Counted from the stretch's first letter, positions 37,225 through 46,620 are shown. The stretch is DNA of 64,000 bases from Bradyrhizobium tropiciagri (GCF_001189845.1 NZ_LFLZ01000005.1:1-64000), one strand, 5' to 3'. The notes: generated from the letters alone by a model not told the origin. Numbers and translations are program-made.

Positions 37225-39435
37225 CTGCGCCGGTGGTGCTCGATCGCCGCAGCGTGCTGGCCGGTGGCGGCGCGCTGATCGTCAGCTTTTCGCTGCGCCG
37301 CGCGGCGGCACAGGAGCAGAAGGGCCCGGAATTGCCGGGCAGCCTGGCGAAAACGCCCAATCTGGATTCCTGGATCCGGATCGATGCCGACGGCCAGATC
37401 ACGGCGTTCACGAGCAAGGCCGAGCTCGGCCAGGGATTCCGCACCGCGTTCCAGCAGATCGCCGCCGAGCAGCTCGATATTGCCTTCGATGCGCTGAAGG
37501 TGATCACGGCGGATACAAAACTCACGGCGAACGAAGGCTACACGTCAGGCAGCCATTCGATGCAGGACAGTGGCACCGCGATCCTGCACGCCGCGGCACA
37601 GGCGCGCGCGTTGCTGGTGGCGGAGGCCGCGAAGCGGTTCGACGTTCCGCCCGATAAATTGCACACCGCGAACGCGACTGTTATCGCTCCCGATGGCCGC
37701 CGCCTGAGCTATGGCGAGCTCGTTGCCGCCGACATGCTGCATGTCGAGGCGCAGCCGACATCGAGGCTGAAGGATCCGGCGCGCTTCGAGGTGATGGGCC
37801 AGCCGGTGCCGCGCGTCGATATTCCCGAAGGTCACGGGCGGTGTCGCCTATGTGCAGGACATGCGGCTGCCCGGCATGGTGCATGCGCGCGTGGTGCGCC
37901 CGCCGAGCTATGGCGCGCAGCTCGCCGAATGCGACACGGCAGCGATCGAAAAGATGCCGGGCCTGGTCGGAATCGTGCGCGACGGCAATTTCCTCGCCGT
38001 GGTGGCGGAGAAAGAGTTTGGGGCGATCAAGGCGATGACGGCGCTATCAGCCGCGGCGAAGTGGCGGGAGAGCGCGAAGCTGCCGAACCAGCGCGATCTG
38101 GCCAACGTGCTCACCGCGCTGCCGTCACAGGATTTTGCGATCTTCCAGCGCAATGATGCCGCGGTGAGCGGCGCGCGATCGCTCGAAGCAACCTACACGC
38201 GGCCTTATCAGTCGCATGGCTCGATCGGGCCATCCTGTGCGGTCGCTCAATTCATTGAAGGCGCGATGACGGTATGGACGCATACCCAGGGCGTCTACCC
38301 GGACCGGCAGGCGATCGCCGAGATGCTCGGCATGCCGCAGTCGAGCGTCCGCCTGATCCATGTCGAAGGCTCCGGCTGCTACGGCCACAACGGCGCCGAC
38401 GATGCCGCGGCCGACGCCGCGCTGATTGCCCATGCGCTGCCCGGCCGCCCAATCCGGGTGCAGTGGATGCGCGAGCAGGAGCACGGGTGGGAGCCCTATG
38501 GCCCCGCGATGGTGACCAAGCTGAGTGCATCGCTCACGGCCGACGGCAAGATCGCCGACTGGAATTTTGCGGTGTGGAGCAACACCCATTCGATGCGGCC
38601 GGGCGGCGCCGGCTCGCTGCTTGCAGCCCAGCACATGGCACGGTCGTTCGCGGTGCCTGCACCAAAGCCGCCTCCGCTGCCGGAAGGCGGCGGTGACCGC
38701 AACGCGATCCCGATCTACAATTTCCCGAATGCGCATGTGATGCATCACTTCATTCCTGCGATGCCGCTGCGGATTTCCGCGATGCGCGCGCTCGGCGCCT
38801 ATCACAATGTGTTCTCGATCGAGTGTTTCATGGATGAATTGGCCGATCTCGCCGGGACCGATCCGGTCGAGTTTCGCTTGAAGCATCTCGACGATGCGCG
38901 CGGCCGCGCGGTGGTCGAGAAGGCCGCCCAGGAGTTCGGCTGGGTGAGCGGACGGAGAGCGCCGCAGAATCGCGGCTACGGTTTTGCATTCGCGCGCTAC
39001 AAGAACCTCGCTGCCTATTGTGCCATTGCGACCGAGGTTGAGGTCGATCCCGAGACCGGCCGGGCCCGTCTGGTGCGCGCGGTCGCGGCCGTCGACGCCG
39101 GCCAGGTCGTCAATCCCGATGGCATCACCAACCAGATCGAGCGCGCGATCGTGCAGTCGGCGAGCTGGACGCTCTATGAGAGCGTCACGTTCGACGACGC
39201 GCGGATCACCAGCATCGACTGGCAGACCTACCCGATCCTGCGCTTCGATGCCGTGCCCGACAGTATCGCCGTCCACATCATCAACCGTCCGGGCCAGCCA
39301 TTCCTCGGCAGCGGCGAGACCGGGCAAGGTCCGGCCGCGGCATCGCTCGCCAATGCCATCGCGCATGCGACCGGCAAGTGGCTCCGCGACCTGCCGCTCA
39401 GCCGCAAGCGGATCAAGGATGCGATCGATGCGTAA
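37221..39435 (+). pseudogene. Molybdopterin subunit (IorB/aldehyde dehydrogenase type), frameshifted
   Basis: Two frames make the large subunit of an IorB-like molybdenum hydroxylase, exported by the Tat route (LDRRSVLAGGGALIVSF). The first ends after PRVDIPEG near 37833; the second continues with VTGGVAYVQDMRLPGMVHAR and holds the Mo-binding parts (HGSIGPSCAVAQF, GSGCYGHNGADDAAADAALI, AMRALGAYHNVFSIECFMDE, and LGSGETGQGPAAASLANAI with the active-site Glu). The frame change equals plus one or minus two bases within CCCGAAGGTC. Family members oxidise aldehydes, isoquinoline or nicotinate. As all motifs survive, assembly error is possible. Confidence 0.85.
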
Positions 39436-39440
39436 GGCGA

Positions 39441-39597
39441 TGCTCTCCCTCTCCCCGTTCTTTACGGGGAGAGGGGTGGGGTGAGCCGCCTCCGCGTATC
39501 CGGTGACAGCTGCGTTTGCGGAGACTCCCCCTCACCCGGAACGCAGCTAACGATGCGTTCCGACCTCTCCCCGCACGCGGGGCGAGGTGAAGCAGAG
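39441..39597. repeat. Intergenic palindromic repeats (CTCCCC...GGGGAG type)
   Basis: Holds a hairpin CTCCCCGTTC/TTTACGGGGAG at 39451-39473, then further inverted CCCCTCACCC/GGGGTGGGGTGAG and AACGCA/TGCGTT segments up to about 39597. No gene. This family often marks gene ends in rhizobial genomes. Confidence 0.75.
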
Positions 39598-39634
39598 GCC
39601 GTTGCCCGATCTAAAGTATATTCAAGTCAGATCG

Positions 39635-40855
39635 TCAGGCCATCGGAGCGGGTGGCGCCGGCGGCGTCGGCATTGGCTCGACCGTATAGGTCTTGGGCAT
39701 GTTGATCGGCTTGTAGGCCGGATCCTTCTGCATCCGCTCCAGCACCGAGGCGTGGATGGTCGCGCCTTCCGGTATCGGCCTTGGCTCGCCGCGCGGCAAA
39801 TAGAAGCCGAGGAAGGATTTCCGCTCCGGCCATTCCTTCCATTTGTCGCGCTTCGGAATCCACTCCAGGATTTCCCAGGCGGCAGTCAGCGAATTGTGCA
39901 GCGGATCCGTCACGCTCGGCGGCGCATATTCGTGGCTGTGCGGCGGCAGCGGCATCCCCCAGGCGAGATGATCGATCAGTGCCTGCTCCATGTGCAGCCC
40001 GGCGGCCCTGGCCTGTTCGAGCATCCAGATCAGCGGATACTTCGACGGCCCGCTCTGCTCCTCCGGATAGCCGCCGCCGACATCGGAATGCACGCCGGCG
40101 AACCAGACCTGGCGGATGTCCTGGTCGATCGCGGTCGACGGATCGAACGGATTGGTGCGGAATTTCTGCGGCTCGATCCAGCGGTTGAGGCGGAACATGC
40201 GCCGGCGCTCGTCGATCGAGATCGCCTGGCGGAACCGCCTGACGCTGGAATTGGTGCGGGTGAACAGCAGCGTCTGCATGTCGAACAGGAAGTTGTCCTG
40301 CCGCGGCACGATGATCGAGGCCACCGTGTCCCAGACGCCGACGAATTCGATGTCGATGTTGCGGCCGCCGGCGATCTGGCTGAAATGCCAGACTTCCTTC
40401 AACGGGGCAGGGTCAAACGTCCCGTCGGACTTCTGGGCGTCAGCGCTCGCCTTCTTGTAGGTGCCGAAGGCGTAGCCGGCGAGGTCGAGCTGGTCGACTG
40501 GCAACAGGCCCATCACATGCACGAAAGCCGCCAGCGTGCGCACGGTGTAGGCACCGCGGCTGAAGCCGAACATCCAGACGCGGTCGCCGGGCTCCCAGAG
40601 CCGGCAGAGAAACTGGTAGGCGTCGAGCGTGTCCTTGTCGAGACCGGCACCGAAGGCGAGCCCGAACAGGCCCCACGCCTCCTGCTTGAAACGGCCCCAG
40701 CTGTTCTGCAGCCCGATGGTGCCGAGACCCGGATGATAGTAGATTCGCTGCCGGTCATCCTTGTCGGCGATGCGAAACAGCTTCAGGACGTTGGAAATAT
40801 TGGCGCCGATCTCGTTGCCGGTGCCGTCGCACAAGATCACAATATCCTTCGGCAT
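39635..40855 (-). CDS. DUF2235 alpha/beta-hydrolase (Tle1-like lipase fold)
   Basis: A 406-residue protein of the DUF2235 family, related to the catalytic domain of the Tle1 phospholipase effectors. It has DIVILCDGTGNEIGANISNV at the N-terminus, the nucleophile elbow VWMFGFSRGAYTVRTLA (GxSxG: G-F-S-R-G), FVGVWDTVASI with an Asp, and VWFAGVHSDVGGGYPEE with the catalytic His. Function is probably hydrolysis of an ester or lipid; no VgrG or T6SS genes are near. No signal peptide. The start at MPKDIVI is set by an AGGGG site that is itself inside a duplicated 28-bp segment. Confidence 0.88.
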   Translation of the reverse strand: MPKDIVILCDGTGNEIGANISNVLKLFRIADKDDRQRIYYHPGLGTIGLQNSWGRFKQEAWGLFGLAFGAGLDKDTLDAYQFLCRLWEPGDRVWMFGFSRGAYTVRTLAAFVHVMGLLPVDQLDLAGYAFGTYKKASADAQKSDGTFDPAPLKEVWHFSQIAGGRNIDIEFVGVWDTVASIIVPRQDNFLFDMQTLLFTRTNSSVRRFRQAISIDERRRMFRLNRWIEPQKFRTNPFDPSTAIDQDIRQVWFAGVHSDVGGGYPEEQSGPSKYPLIWMLEQARAAGLHMEQALIDHLAWGMPLPPHSHEYAPPSVTDPLHNSLTAAWEILEWIPKRDKWKEWPERKSFLGFYLPRGEPRPIPEGATIHASVLERMQKDPAYKPINMPKTYTVEPMPTPPAPPAPMA

Positions 40856-40898
40856 CCGTAGCCCCTGCGGTATCCTTCGGCATCCGTAGCCCCTGCGG
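40843..40898 (-). repeat. Perfect 28-bp tandem duplication over the DUF2235 start
   Basis: Positions 40843-40870 and 40871-40898 are identical. Each copy holds the Shine-Dalgarno-like AGGGG and an ATG beginning MPKD on the minus strand. Because 28 is not a multiple of three, the upstream ATG opens a different frame, so the gene has two competing start regions. Confidence 0.95.
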
Positions 40899-41213
40899 TC
40901 GCCGTGAAATTCGCGGCTTCTATGTACGGCAGAACGCGGGGATGATTCAATCTCCAATTGAAGACGGTTCTGTGTAGCGGGCGGTGACCAGCCATCGTCT
41001 TGCGGAGGCCTGCGGTGGGCATCGGGATGAGAGCCCGCTCAACGCTGCGTCCGCAGAATTCAATTGCAAGGCTTTGGAAAAGATGGAAATCTGCTCGTCA
41101 ATCATTGTTATATTGCGTTGCTATTTCTCCCTTCCAGGGACCTCGCCGGTGCGCGCGATCATTTGGCCTGCGGCTTTCCGCGGCTCCCCGACCAAGGACA
41201 GGAATCGATCGGC

Positions 41214-41741
41214 ATGAGCCATCAAGCTCTCGTGACGATCATTCTCGCGGGACTGGTGGTGAGTGCGTTCGGACTGTTCTGGTGGGTCGGCAGCTATTCC
41301 GATCGCGTTTTTGCCAAACGATTCCGCACCCGCTTTCCGGAGAAGACGCTGAGTTACAGCGGCGACCAACTCGGTGCGCTGGTGCAGTCCGATCTGCGGA
41401 TCAAGTATGTGTTCCCGATCCTGTTTCCGCTCGATCTCGTCGTCATGCTGGCGTTGGCGGGCGCGATGGGCGCGGCGTCATCGCACTGGCTCAACCAGAT
41501 CTATCCGTCGGCGGCGTGGCTCGGCTTGGTCGTGCCGGCGGTCTATCTGCTCAGCGACCTGATCGAGGATTGCCTGCTGGCATGGCTGTTGCTGCACGGT
41601 GACCCGGATGCGGCGGCGCGGTCGGTCTCGGCCCTGAAGGCGATCACGACGATCAAGCTCGTCAGTGTTTCTGCCTCGATTGCGCTAACGCCGATTTCAT
41701 TCGTCGGTTGGCTGTTCCACAGCGAGTCGCTTGCCATCTAG
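41214..41741 (+). CDS. Membrane protein of unknown function
   Basis: A 175-residue protein with four likely membrane helices (ALVTIILAGLVVSAFGLFWW, FPLDLVVMLALAGAMGAASS, WLGLVVPAVYLLSDLI, and LVSVSASIALTPISFVGWLF). Between the first and second is a basic loop (DRVFAKRFRTRFPEKT). Start at MSHQALVT is chosen because the frame upstream crosses an unrelated intergenic stretch; the RBS is ACAGGAATC. I do not recognise a family. Confidence 0.65.
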   Translation: MSHQALVTIILAGLVVSAFGLFWWVGSYSDRVFAKRFRTRFPEKTLSYSGDQLGALVQSDLRIKYVFPILFPLDLVVMLALAGAMGAASSHWLNQIYPSAAWLGLVVPAVYLLSDLIEDCLLAWLLLHGDPDAAARSVSALKAITTIKLVSVSASIALTPISFVGWLFHSESLAI

Positions 41742-41759
41742 GCCGCGCGGCAGAGCGAT

Positions 41760-43136
41760 CTACTGATAAGTCGCCACGATGTCGGAGACGGCGCGCTCGA
41801 GCTGCTGGGCGGTCGCGCATTGGCGCACCACGGTGCAGAAGGTCGCATAACGCGGCATCTCGGAATCGCCGAAGCCCCAGACCATGCGGCCCTCGGGGTT
41901 GAGCCACACCAGCCGTTTCGAGCGCTCGCCGATGCGGCGCAGGATGTCGGCGCGCGGATCGAGATTGTTGCTGCGGGCATCGCCGAGCACGATCACGGTG
42001 GTCTGCGGCGTGATCGCGCTCATCCAATTGTCCTCGAAATCGGCGAAGGAATTGCCGTAGTCGGACGAGCCGAAGCCGACCTTGGACATGATCTCCTTCA
42101 TCGCCTCTTCCGGCGAGTTCGATTCCAGGATGTCGCTGACTTCGATCAGATGGCCCGAGAAGGCGAACGAGCGGACGTCGTCGACCACCTCGTGCAGGCT
42201 GTGGATCAGGAGCAGGAAGAAGTCCGAAACACGCGCCACCGAGCCCGAGACGTCGCACAACGCGACGATCTTCGGCCGGTCGCGGTGCTTGCGCTTCCAC
42301 GCGGTCAGGAAGGGGACGCCGCCCCAGGCCGCGTTCCGGCGCAGCGTGCGGCGGACGTCGAGGTGGCCGCGGCGCTGGCGCTTGCGCGGCTTGGAATAGC
42401 GCTCGCGCAGCCGCCGCGCGATCTGGCGGATCAGCGCGCGCATCTGCTCGACCTGACGCGGCTCGATCCGCGCCAGCGGGGCGTTGCGCAGGATCTCGTT
42501 GCGCAGATTTTCGGCCTCTTCGCGGCCGTAGAGCAGCAGGGCCTGCGAGACTGCGTCGCGAACCGTGCCGCGGAGGCCGTTGAGCGCCTCCTGCAGCCGC
42601 TCGGCGAGCGCCGGATTGCGCGTGGTCTGCTCGTCGATGTCGTCGCGCAGGCGCTGGATGCCCATCGCATCGAGGATGCGGGTCTGGAAGATGCCGCGCT
42701 GGGTGAAGTAGCGGATGTCGGGCAGCGAGGCGGCGCCGGAGGCATTGGCGATTGCGGTCGAGATCGCTGAGCGATCCTGCGACAGCAGCATCTGCGCCAG
42801 CGGCCCGACATTCTCGTTGGCGGCGCCGCCTGCGTTGTCGCCATGCTCGTCGGCCGACGGGTTGGCGCCGGATTCGCTGTTGTCGTCGGTCTTGTTCTGC
42901 TCGGCGTTCTCCTGCTGCGGCTCGGGCTGGCTGAAGAACAGGTCGAAGCATTCGCCGAGCGCGCGCTTCTCGTCCTGGGTCTTGGCAAGCGTCAGCAGGA
43001 AGGTGTCGCGCAGGATGTCGCGATCGTTGAAGCCGACCTGGGCGACCGCGCGCATCGCATCGATGCTTTCGGCCGGCGAGACCCGGACCCCGGCTCCCCG
43101 CGCCGCACGAAAGAAGCGATGCAGGTTCTCGCGCAT
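41760..43136 (-). CDS. CoxE-like VWA-domain protein
   Basis: A 458-residue protein of the CoxE-like VWA family. The N-terminal half is helical with an acidic Gln/Asn/Asp-rich linker (residues about 75-110). The C-terminal half is a von Willebrand A domain with a MIDAS sequence ALCDVSGSVARV (D-x-S-x-S) and TTVIVLGDARSNN. Partner of the MoxR-type ATPase encoded five bases upstream; such pairs load or remodel metal enzymes, for example CO dehydrogenase. No cox structural genes are adjacent, so the client is unknown. Confidence 0.88.
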   Translation of the reverse strand: MRENLHRFFRAARGAGVRVSPAESIDAMRAVAQVGFNDRDILRDTFLLTLAKTQDEKRALGECFDLFFSQPEPQQENAEQNKTDDNSESGANPSADEHGDNAGGAANENVGPLAQMLLSQDRSAISTAIANASGAASLPDIRYFTQRGIFQTRILDAMGIQRLRDDIDEQTTRNPALAERLQEALNGLRGTVRDAVSQALLLYGREEAENLRNEILRNAPLARIEPRQVEQMRALIRQIARRLRERYSKPRKRQRRGHLDVRRTLRRNAAWGGVPFLTAWKRKHRDRPKIVALCDVSGSVARVSDFFLLLIHSLHEVVDDVRSFAFSGHLIEVSDILESNSPEEAMKEIMSKVGFGSSDYGNSFADFEDNWMSAITPQTTVIVLGDARSNNLDPRADILRRIGERSKRLVWLNPEGRMVWGFGDSEMPRYATFCTVVRQCATAQQLERAVSDIVATYQ

Positions 43137-43141
43137 CTTGG

Positions 43142-44089
43142 TTAGCTGAACACGCCCTGGCGCGACGCCTTGGCGATGAAGGATGAAATCTGCGGCGTCG
43201 CGGCCTCGATGTCGGCCTCGTATTTCAGCAGCACGTTGAGCGTGTCCTTGACGATCTCGTGGTCGAGCTCGCTCGCCTGCAGCAACACCAGCACGCGCGC
43301 CCAATCGATCGCTTCGCTGACCGAAGGCAGCTTCTTCAGGTCCAGCGAGCGGATCTCATGGATGAAGCCGACCATCTGCTTGCGCAGGGTCTGCGAGATG
43401 CCGGGCACCCGGCTCTCGACAATGCGTTCCTCCAGCTTCTGCTCGGGGAAGCCGATATGCAGATGCAGGCAGCGCCGCTTCAAGGCGTCGCCGAGATCGC
43501 GTTCGCTGTTCGAGGTCAGGATCACGGTCGGTGGCGCCACCGCGGAGACGGTGCCGAGCTCGGGGATCGTGACCTGGAAGTCGGAGAGGATTTCCAGGAG
43601 CAGCGATTCGAATTCGGCGTCCGACTTGTCGATCTCGTCGATCAGCAGCACGCAACCGGCGGGTTGCTCCAGCGCCTGCAACAGCGGCCGCGGCTCGACG
43701 AATTCCTTGGAGAAGAACACGTCGCCGAAGGTATGGAGCTGGTCGAGCGCTGCGGCCAGCGACTGCGCGCCGCCGAGCACCTCGCCGAGCTTGTCCTTCA
43801 GGATCTGGGTGTAGAGCAGCTGCTTGGCATATTTCCACTCATACAGCGCCTTGGCCTCGTCGAGGCCCTCATAGCACTGCAGGCGGATCATCTTCATGCC
43901 GCGCCAGGCGGCGATCGCCTTCGCGAGCTCGGTCTTGCCGACGCCGGCAGGGCCTTCGACCAGGATCGGCTTCTCGATCTGCTGCGACAGATAGACTGCG
44001 GTCGCGATCTGCCGGCTCGCAATATAGCCTTGTGCGGCGAGGCCGCTTTCCACGGCCTCGATCGAGGCGGTGGGCCTAGTGTCAGCCAC
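43142..44089 (-). CDS. MoxR-family AAA ATPase (CoxD-like)
   Basis: A 315-residue AAA+ ATPase: Walker A ILVEGPAGVGKTELAK, Walker B GCVLLIDEIDKSDAEF, sensor and arginine-finger region PTVILTSNSERDLGDALKRR. It is a MoxR-type chaperone that acts with a VWA partner; the partner gene follows five bases downstream in the same direction. The pair probably matures a metalloenzyme. One possible client nearby is the molybdenum hydroxylase operon at 35393-39435, but that is only proximity. Confidence 0.9.
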   Translation of the reverse strand: MADTRPTASIEAVESGLAAQGYIASRQIATAVYLSQQIEKPILVEGPAGVGKTELAKAIAAWRGMKMIRLQCYEGLDEAKALYEWKYAKQLLYTQILKDKLGEVLGGAQSLAAALDQLHTFGDVFFSKEFVEPRPLLQALEQPAGCVLLIDEIDKSDAEFESLLLEILSDFQVTIPELGTVSAVAPPTVILTSNSERDLGDALKRRCLHLHIGFPEQKLEERIVESRVPGISQTLRKQMVGFIHEIRSLDLKKLPSVSEAIDWARVLVLLQASELDHEIVKDTLNVLLKYEADIEAATPQISSFIAKASRQGVFS

Positions 44090-44237
44090 GAGGATCAGCT
44101 CCGAATTTGCCTTGAACTCGGACCTGTTCTGCGCCCGTTACGGGCAAAGCACAAGGCTCGTTTGGCCCGCAAGCGCATGGGTTTCGCTCATGGTTCCGGG
44201 GTATTCCGCCGAGCGCAATGCCCGGAAGTTGCCGTCG

Positions 44238-44546
44238 CTAGCCGGCGCAGCTCTTCACGAAATCCTTGCGCTGCGGGCCGACGATCTTCTGGTCGATCGC
44301 CTGCTTCAGGCAGTCGAGATGCGCCTGCGCCATGCAGAGCTGCATCTGGTCGTGCCGCTCCTGACCCTTCAGCGCCTTCGCCGCGCTTTGGCAGGCCGCG
44401 CGCTTCGCACCAGGCACGGGCGCTGTGGACGTGCTCTCCTGCGTGGGAGCCGCCGCCGGCGCGGGGGCCGAAGTTGATTGTGCGAACGCTGCGACGGAGA
44501 CCAGCAGCAAGGTGGCCGAGACCAGGGCGACGACGAGACGTTTCAT
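44238..44546 (-). CDS. PsiF-repeat-like small secreted protein
   Basis: A 102-residue protein with a signal peptide (about 1-22, ending AAFA-Q), an Ala/Pro/Thr linker, and then a C-terminal half with PsiF-like features: RAACQSAAKALKGQERHDQM, QLCMAQAHLDCLKQ, FVKSC. The ALKGQER and C-spacing match PsiF repeats, known from a phosphate-starvation-induced gene of E. coli. Start ATG at 44546 follows GGAGG. Periplasmic role unknown. The repeat at 44564-44609 lies just upstream. Confidence 0.75.
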   Translation of the reverse strand: MKRLVVALVSATLLLVSVAAFAQSTSAPAPAAAPTQESTSTAPVPGAKRAACQSAAKALKGQERHDQMQLCMAQAHLDCLKQAIDQKIVGPQRKDFVKSCAG

Positions 44547-44563
44547 GGGATGTGCCTCCGCGG

Positions 44564-44609
44564 GCATGATCCGGAGAAACGAGCATCGGTTTTCCGGAAC
44601 GTCATGCTC
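44564..44609. repeat. Palindromic repeat (GCATGATC family)
   Basis: GCATGATCCGGAGAAAC and, inverted, GGTTTTCCGGAACGTCATGC. It lies in the leader of the PsiF-like gene and shares its ends with the repeat at 30356-30428. Confidence 0.7.
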
Positions 44610-44719
44610 AGACCAGGAAAGGATCATGATGCGATCTTGCGATTGCGCCGTGATCCACGGGGAGGCCGACAATTAAAACCCGCCGCCTGAATGCGGAGTG
44701 AATGTGCGGGTAAACCGCT

Positions 44720-45352
44720 TCACCTCAGCGTGAGGCCGGTCGCCGCCTCGAGCTCGGAGATCGCCTGCGCGGCGTTCGCGACCTTGATCGTGGTCATGCC
44801 CATCTCGCGCGCCGGCTTCAAATTGACACCGAGGTCGTCGAGATAGACGCAGTTCGCAGGATTCACCTGCAACGTCTCCACCATCATCCGGTAGATCCGC
44901 GGATCGGGCTTGCGCAGGCCGATCTTCGCGGACTCGATGACGTGGTCGAACAGCGCCATCACCTCGGCGACATAGAGCGTGCGTCCGCTGTGGCTGCCGA
45001 TTGCGTTCGACGGCAGATTGTTGGTGATGCAGCCGGTCTTGAATTTCGCCTTGACGCGCTTCAGCGCCTCGACCATTTCGGGGCGCAGGTCGCCCGAGAG
45101 CAGCGGCAGCACGTCCTTGCCGCGCACCTCGGCGCCGAGTGCCTTCGATTCCGTCGCGAACAGCGCATCGAACGCGTCGATGCCGATCTCGGCGCGCTCG
45201 AACTTGGCCCAGGCGTTCTCGAGATGATTGGCGGCGTTGGTGCGGCGGATGATGTCGATCGGCAGGCCGCGCTCGGTCTCGTAGCGCGCGAATGCCTCGA
45301 ACGGCGAGGTGGTCAAGACGCCGCCGAAATCCCAGATCACTGCCTCGATCAT
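44720..45352 (-). CDS. HAD-superfamily hydrolase (epoxide hydrolase N-domain type)
   Basis: A 210-residue HAD subfamily IA protein. Motif I IWDFGGVLTTSP with nucleophile Asp9, motif II in KTGCITNNLP, Lys in ESAKIGLRKPDPRIY and motif IV in CVYLDDLGVNLKPA. The DFGGVLT form is typical of the phosphatase domain of soluble epoxide hydrolases and their single-domain relatives. It likely acts on a phosphomonoester. It is 153 bp downstream of the methyltransferase-like gene on the same strand, and may be the last gene of that group or independent. Confidence 0.85.
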   Translation of the reverse strand: MIEAVIWDFGGVLTTSPFEAFARYETERGLPIDIIRRTNAANHLENAWAKFERAEIGIDAFDALFATESKALGAEVRGKDVLPLLSGDLRPEMVEALKRVKAKFKTGCITNNLPSNAIGSHSGRTLYVAEVMALFDHVIESAKIGLRKPDPRIYRMMVETLQVNPANCVYLDDLGVNLKPAREMGMTTIKVANAAQAISELEAATGLTLR

Positions 45353-45505
45353 CAATGTCCTGCCCGTTGCAAGCGGCGGCTTCGCCTCGGGTCGTCCGGC
45401 CGTTTGGCCGAAGACAGGGAAACGCGCGTCCAGCCTTCTTTATTGGAATTGCCGCCGATCAGGCAAGCCGCCAGTTCGCGCCAAACTCCGCCGCGCGGAA
45501 CGGGC

Positions 45506-46192
45506 TCACCAGACCATCGGAACCAGGCGATAACGCACGCGGCCGAGATATTCGGCATAGCCGTCGAGTTCGGCGGTGAGCATCCGCTCCTCCATCATCG
45601 ACCGCAGGCCGAGCAGCGCCGCCATGACCGGCACGATGGCGAGGCCATACCAGGATCCGAGCAGCAGCGGCGTGCCGGCATAGGTCAACAGGCCGCTGGC
45701 GTAGATCGGGTGCCGCACATAGGCGTACGGCCCGGTGGTCACCGCGGCATGTCCGCGCTCGCGCTGGATCTTCACGACCGGCGCGGCGTAGCTGTTCTCG
45801 CGATAGGTCCGGTAAACGATGTAGAACGATGCAGCGATCATCAGCGCGCCTGCGCATCGCAGCCAGAAGGGGATGAGCGATGCCTGGTAGCGCACTGCGT
45901 CGAGCGCCATCAGCGGCAGCCATGTCAGCCACAGCAGCGGCATGATCGATGTGATGACGCGATCCCATTCGGCCTGGCCGCGCGCGGTGCGCCGCTCCGC
46001 CAGCAGCCCCGGATCATGCCTGGCGAGCCAGGCCTCGGTGATCAGTGCGCCGATCGTGATCTCGATCAGGAACAGCCAGGCGCCGGTCCAGCGCACGGTG
46101 CCGGCCGCGAGAAACAGGAGGGTTCCGAGGCCGACGCACGTGAAGACGGCGCCGCGCAGATCGATGGTCGGATGATTGCCGTTCTCGTCCAT
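45506..46192 (-). CDS. Isoprenylcysteine carboxyl methyltransferase-like membrane enzyme
   Basis: A 228-residue membrane protein with about five helices. The C-terminal part holds the ICMT/PEMT-type SAM-binding pattern: TGPYAYVRHPIYASGLLTYA, then SMMEERMLTAELDGYAEYLG. Eukaryotic relatives methylate the carboxylate of prenylated cysteine; bacterial members have broad or unknown substrates such as lipids or small hydrophobic compounds. It follows the small-peptide genes of the PatA/PatG-type locus by 95 bp, so a role in methylating a peptide C-terminus is possible but unproven. Confidence 0.8.
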   Translation of the reverse strand: MDENGNHPTIDLRGAVFTCVGLGTLLFLAAGTVRWTGAWLFLIEITIGALITEAWLARHDPGLLAERRTARGQAEWDRVITSIMPLLWLTWLPLMALDAVRYQASLIPFWLRCAGALMIAASFYIVYRTYRENSYAAPVVKIQRERGHAAVTTGPYAYVRHPIYASGLLTYAGTPLLLGSWYGLAIVPVMAALLGLRSMMEERMLTAELDGYAEYLGRVRYRLVPMVW

Positions 46193-46287
46193 GTCTCTCT
46201 CCGGCGAACGGCAACGGCCGCGCCACCGGATCGGGCGGGCCGTTGCGTTGGTAACGAATCGAAGCGAGCGTCAACGTGCAAAGCCGG

Positions 46288-46620
46288 TCACGATCGGCGC
46301 GTCCAATTTCGCGCCTGTCCGGAATAGACCTTGCTCGGCATCGCACGCGCCGCCGGATCGAGCAGGACCTTCATCGCCGTGTTGAGTCTCTCCTCCGAGC
46401 TCGGCGAGCCGTCATGGCGCATCTGCTGGGGGGCGCCGGGGCCCTGCGGCGGTGCCATGTAGGCCGACGTTGTCGGCGGAGCGGGCGTGGTGGCGATCTT
46501 CGGACGGGCGACAACAGCCGCTTCCAGCGGGCGCCGTGCTTCGGCGACGGCTGAGGCTGCGGATTCCGCCGGCGGCGGGGCGGCATTGCCGGATCCAGAT
46601 TGGCGGGGCGGTCTTGCCAT
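46288..46620 (-). CDS. Small Pro/Ala-rich protein in the protease locus
   Basis: A 110-residue protein of unknown function. The first 70 residues are low-complexity, rich in Ala, Pro and Gly; the C-terminal 40 are more ordered and basic (SSEERLNTAMKVLLDPAARA, SKVYSGQARNWTRRS). No signal peptide. A GGAG site precedes the ATG, and the gene follows the 59-residue gene by 36 bp on the same strand, so it very likely belongs to the protease transcript. It could be a third peptide substrate or an accessory factor. Confidence 0.55.
   Translation of the reverse strand: MARPPRQSGSGNAAPPPAESAASAVAEARRPLEAAVVARPKIATTPAPPTTSAYMAPPQGPGAPQQMRHDGSPSSEERLNTAMKVLLDPAARAMPSKVYSGQARNWTRRS

Noticed and set aside
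39635..40855. T6SS effector call for the DUF2235 protein
   Set aside because: The fold matches Tle1-like lipases, but no VgrG, PAAR, immunity or T6SS structural gene is nearby.
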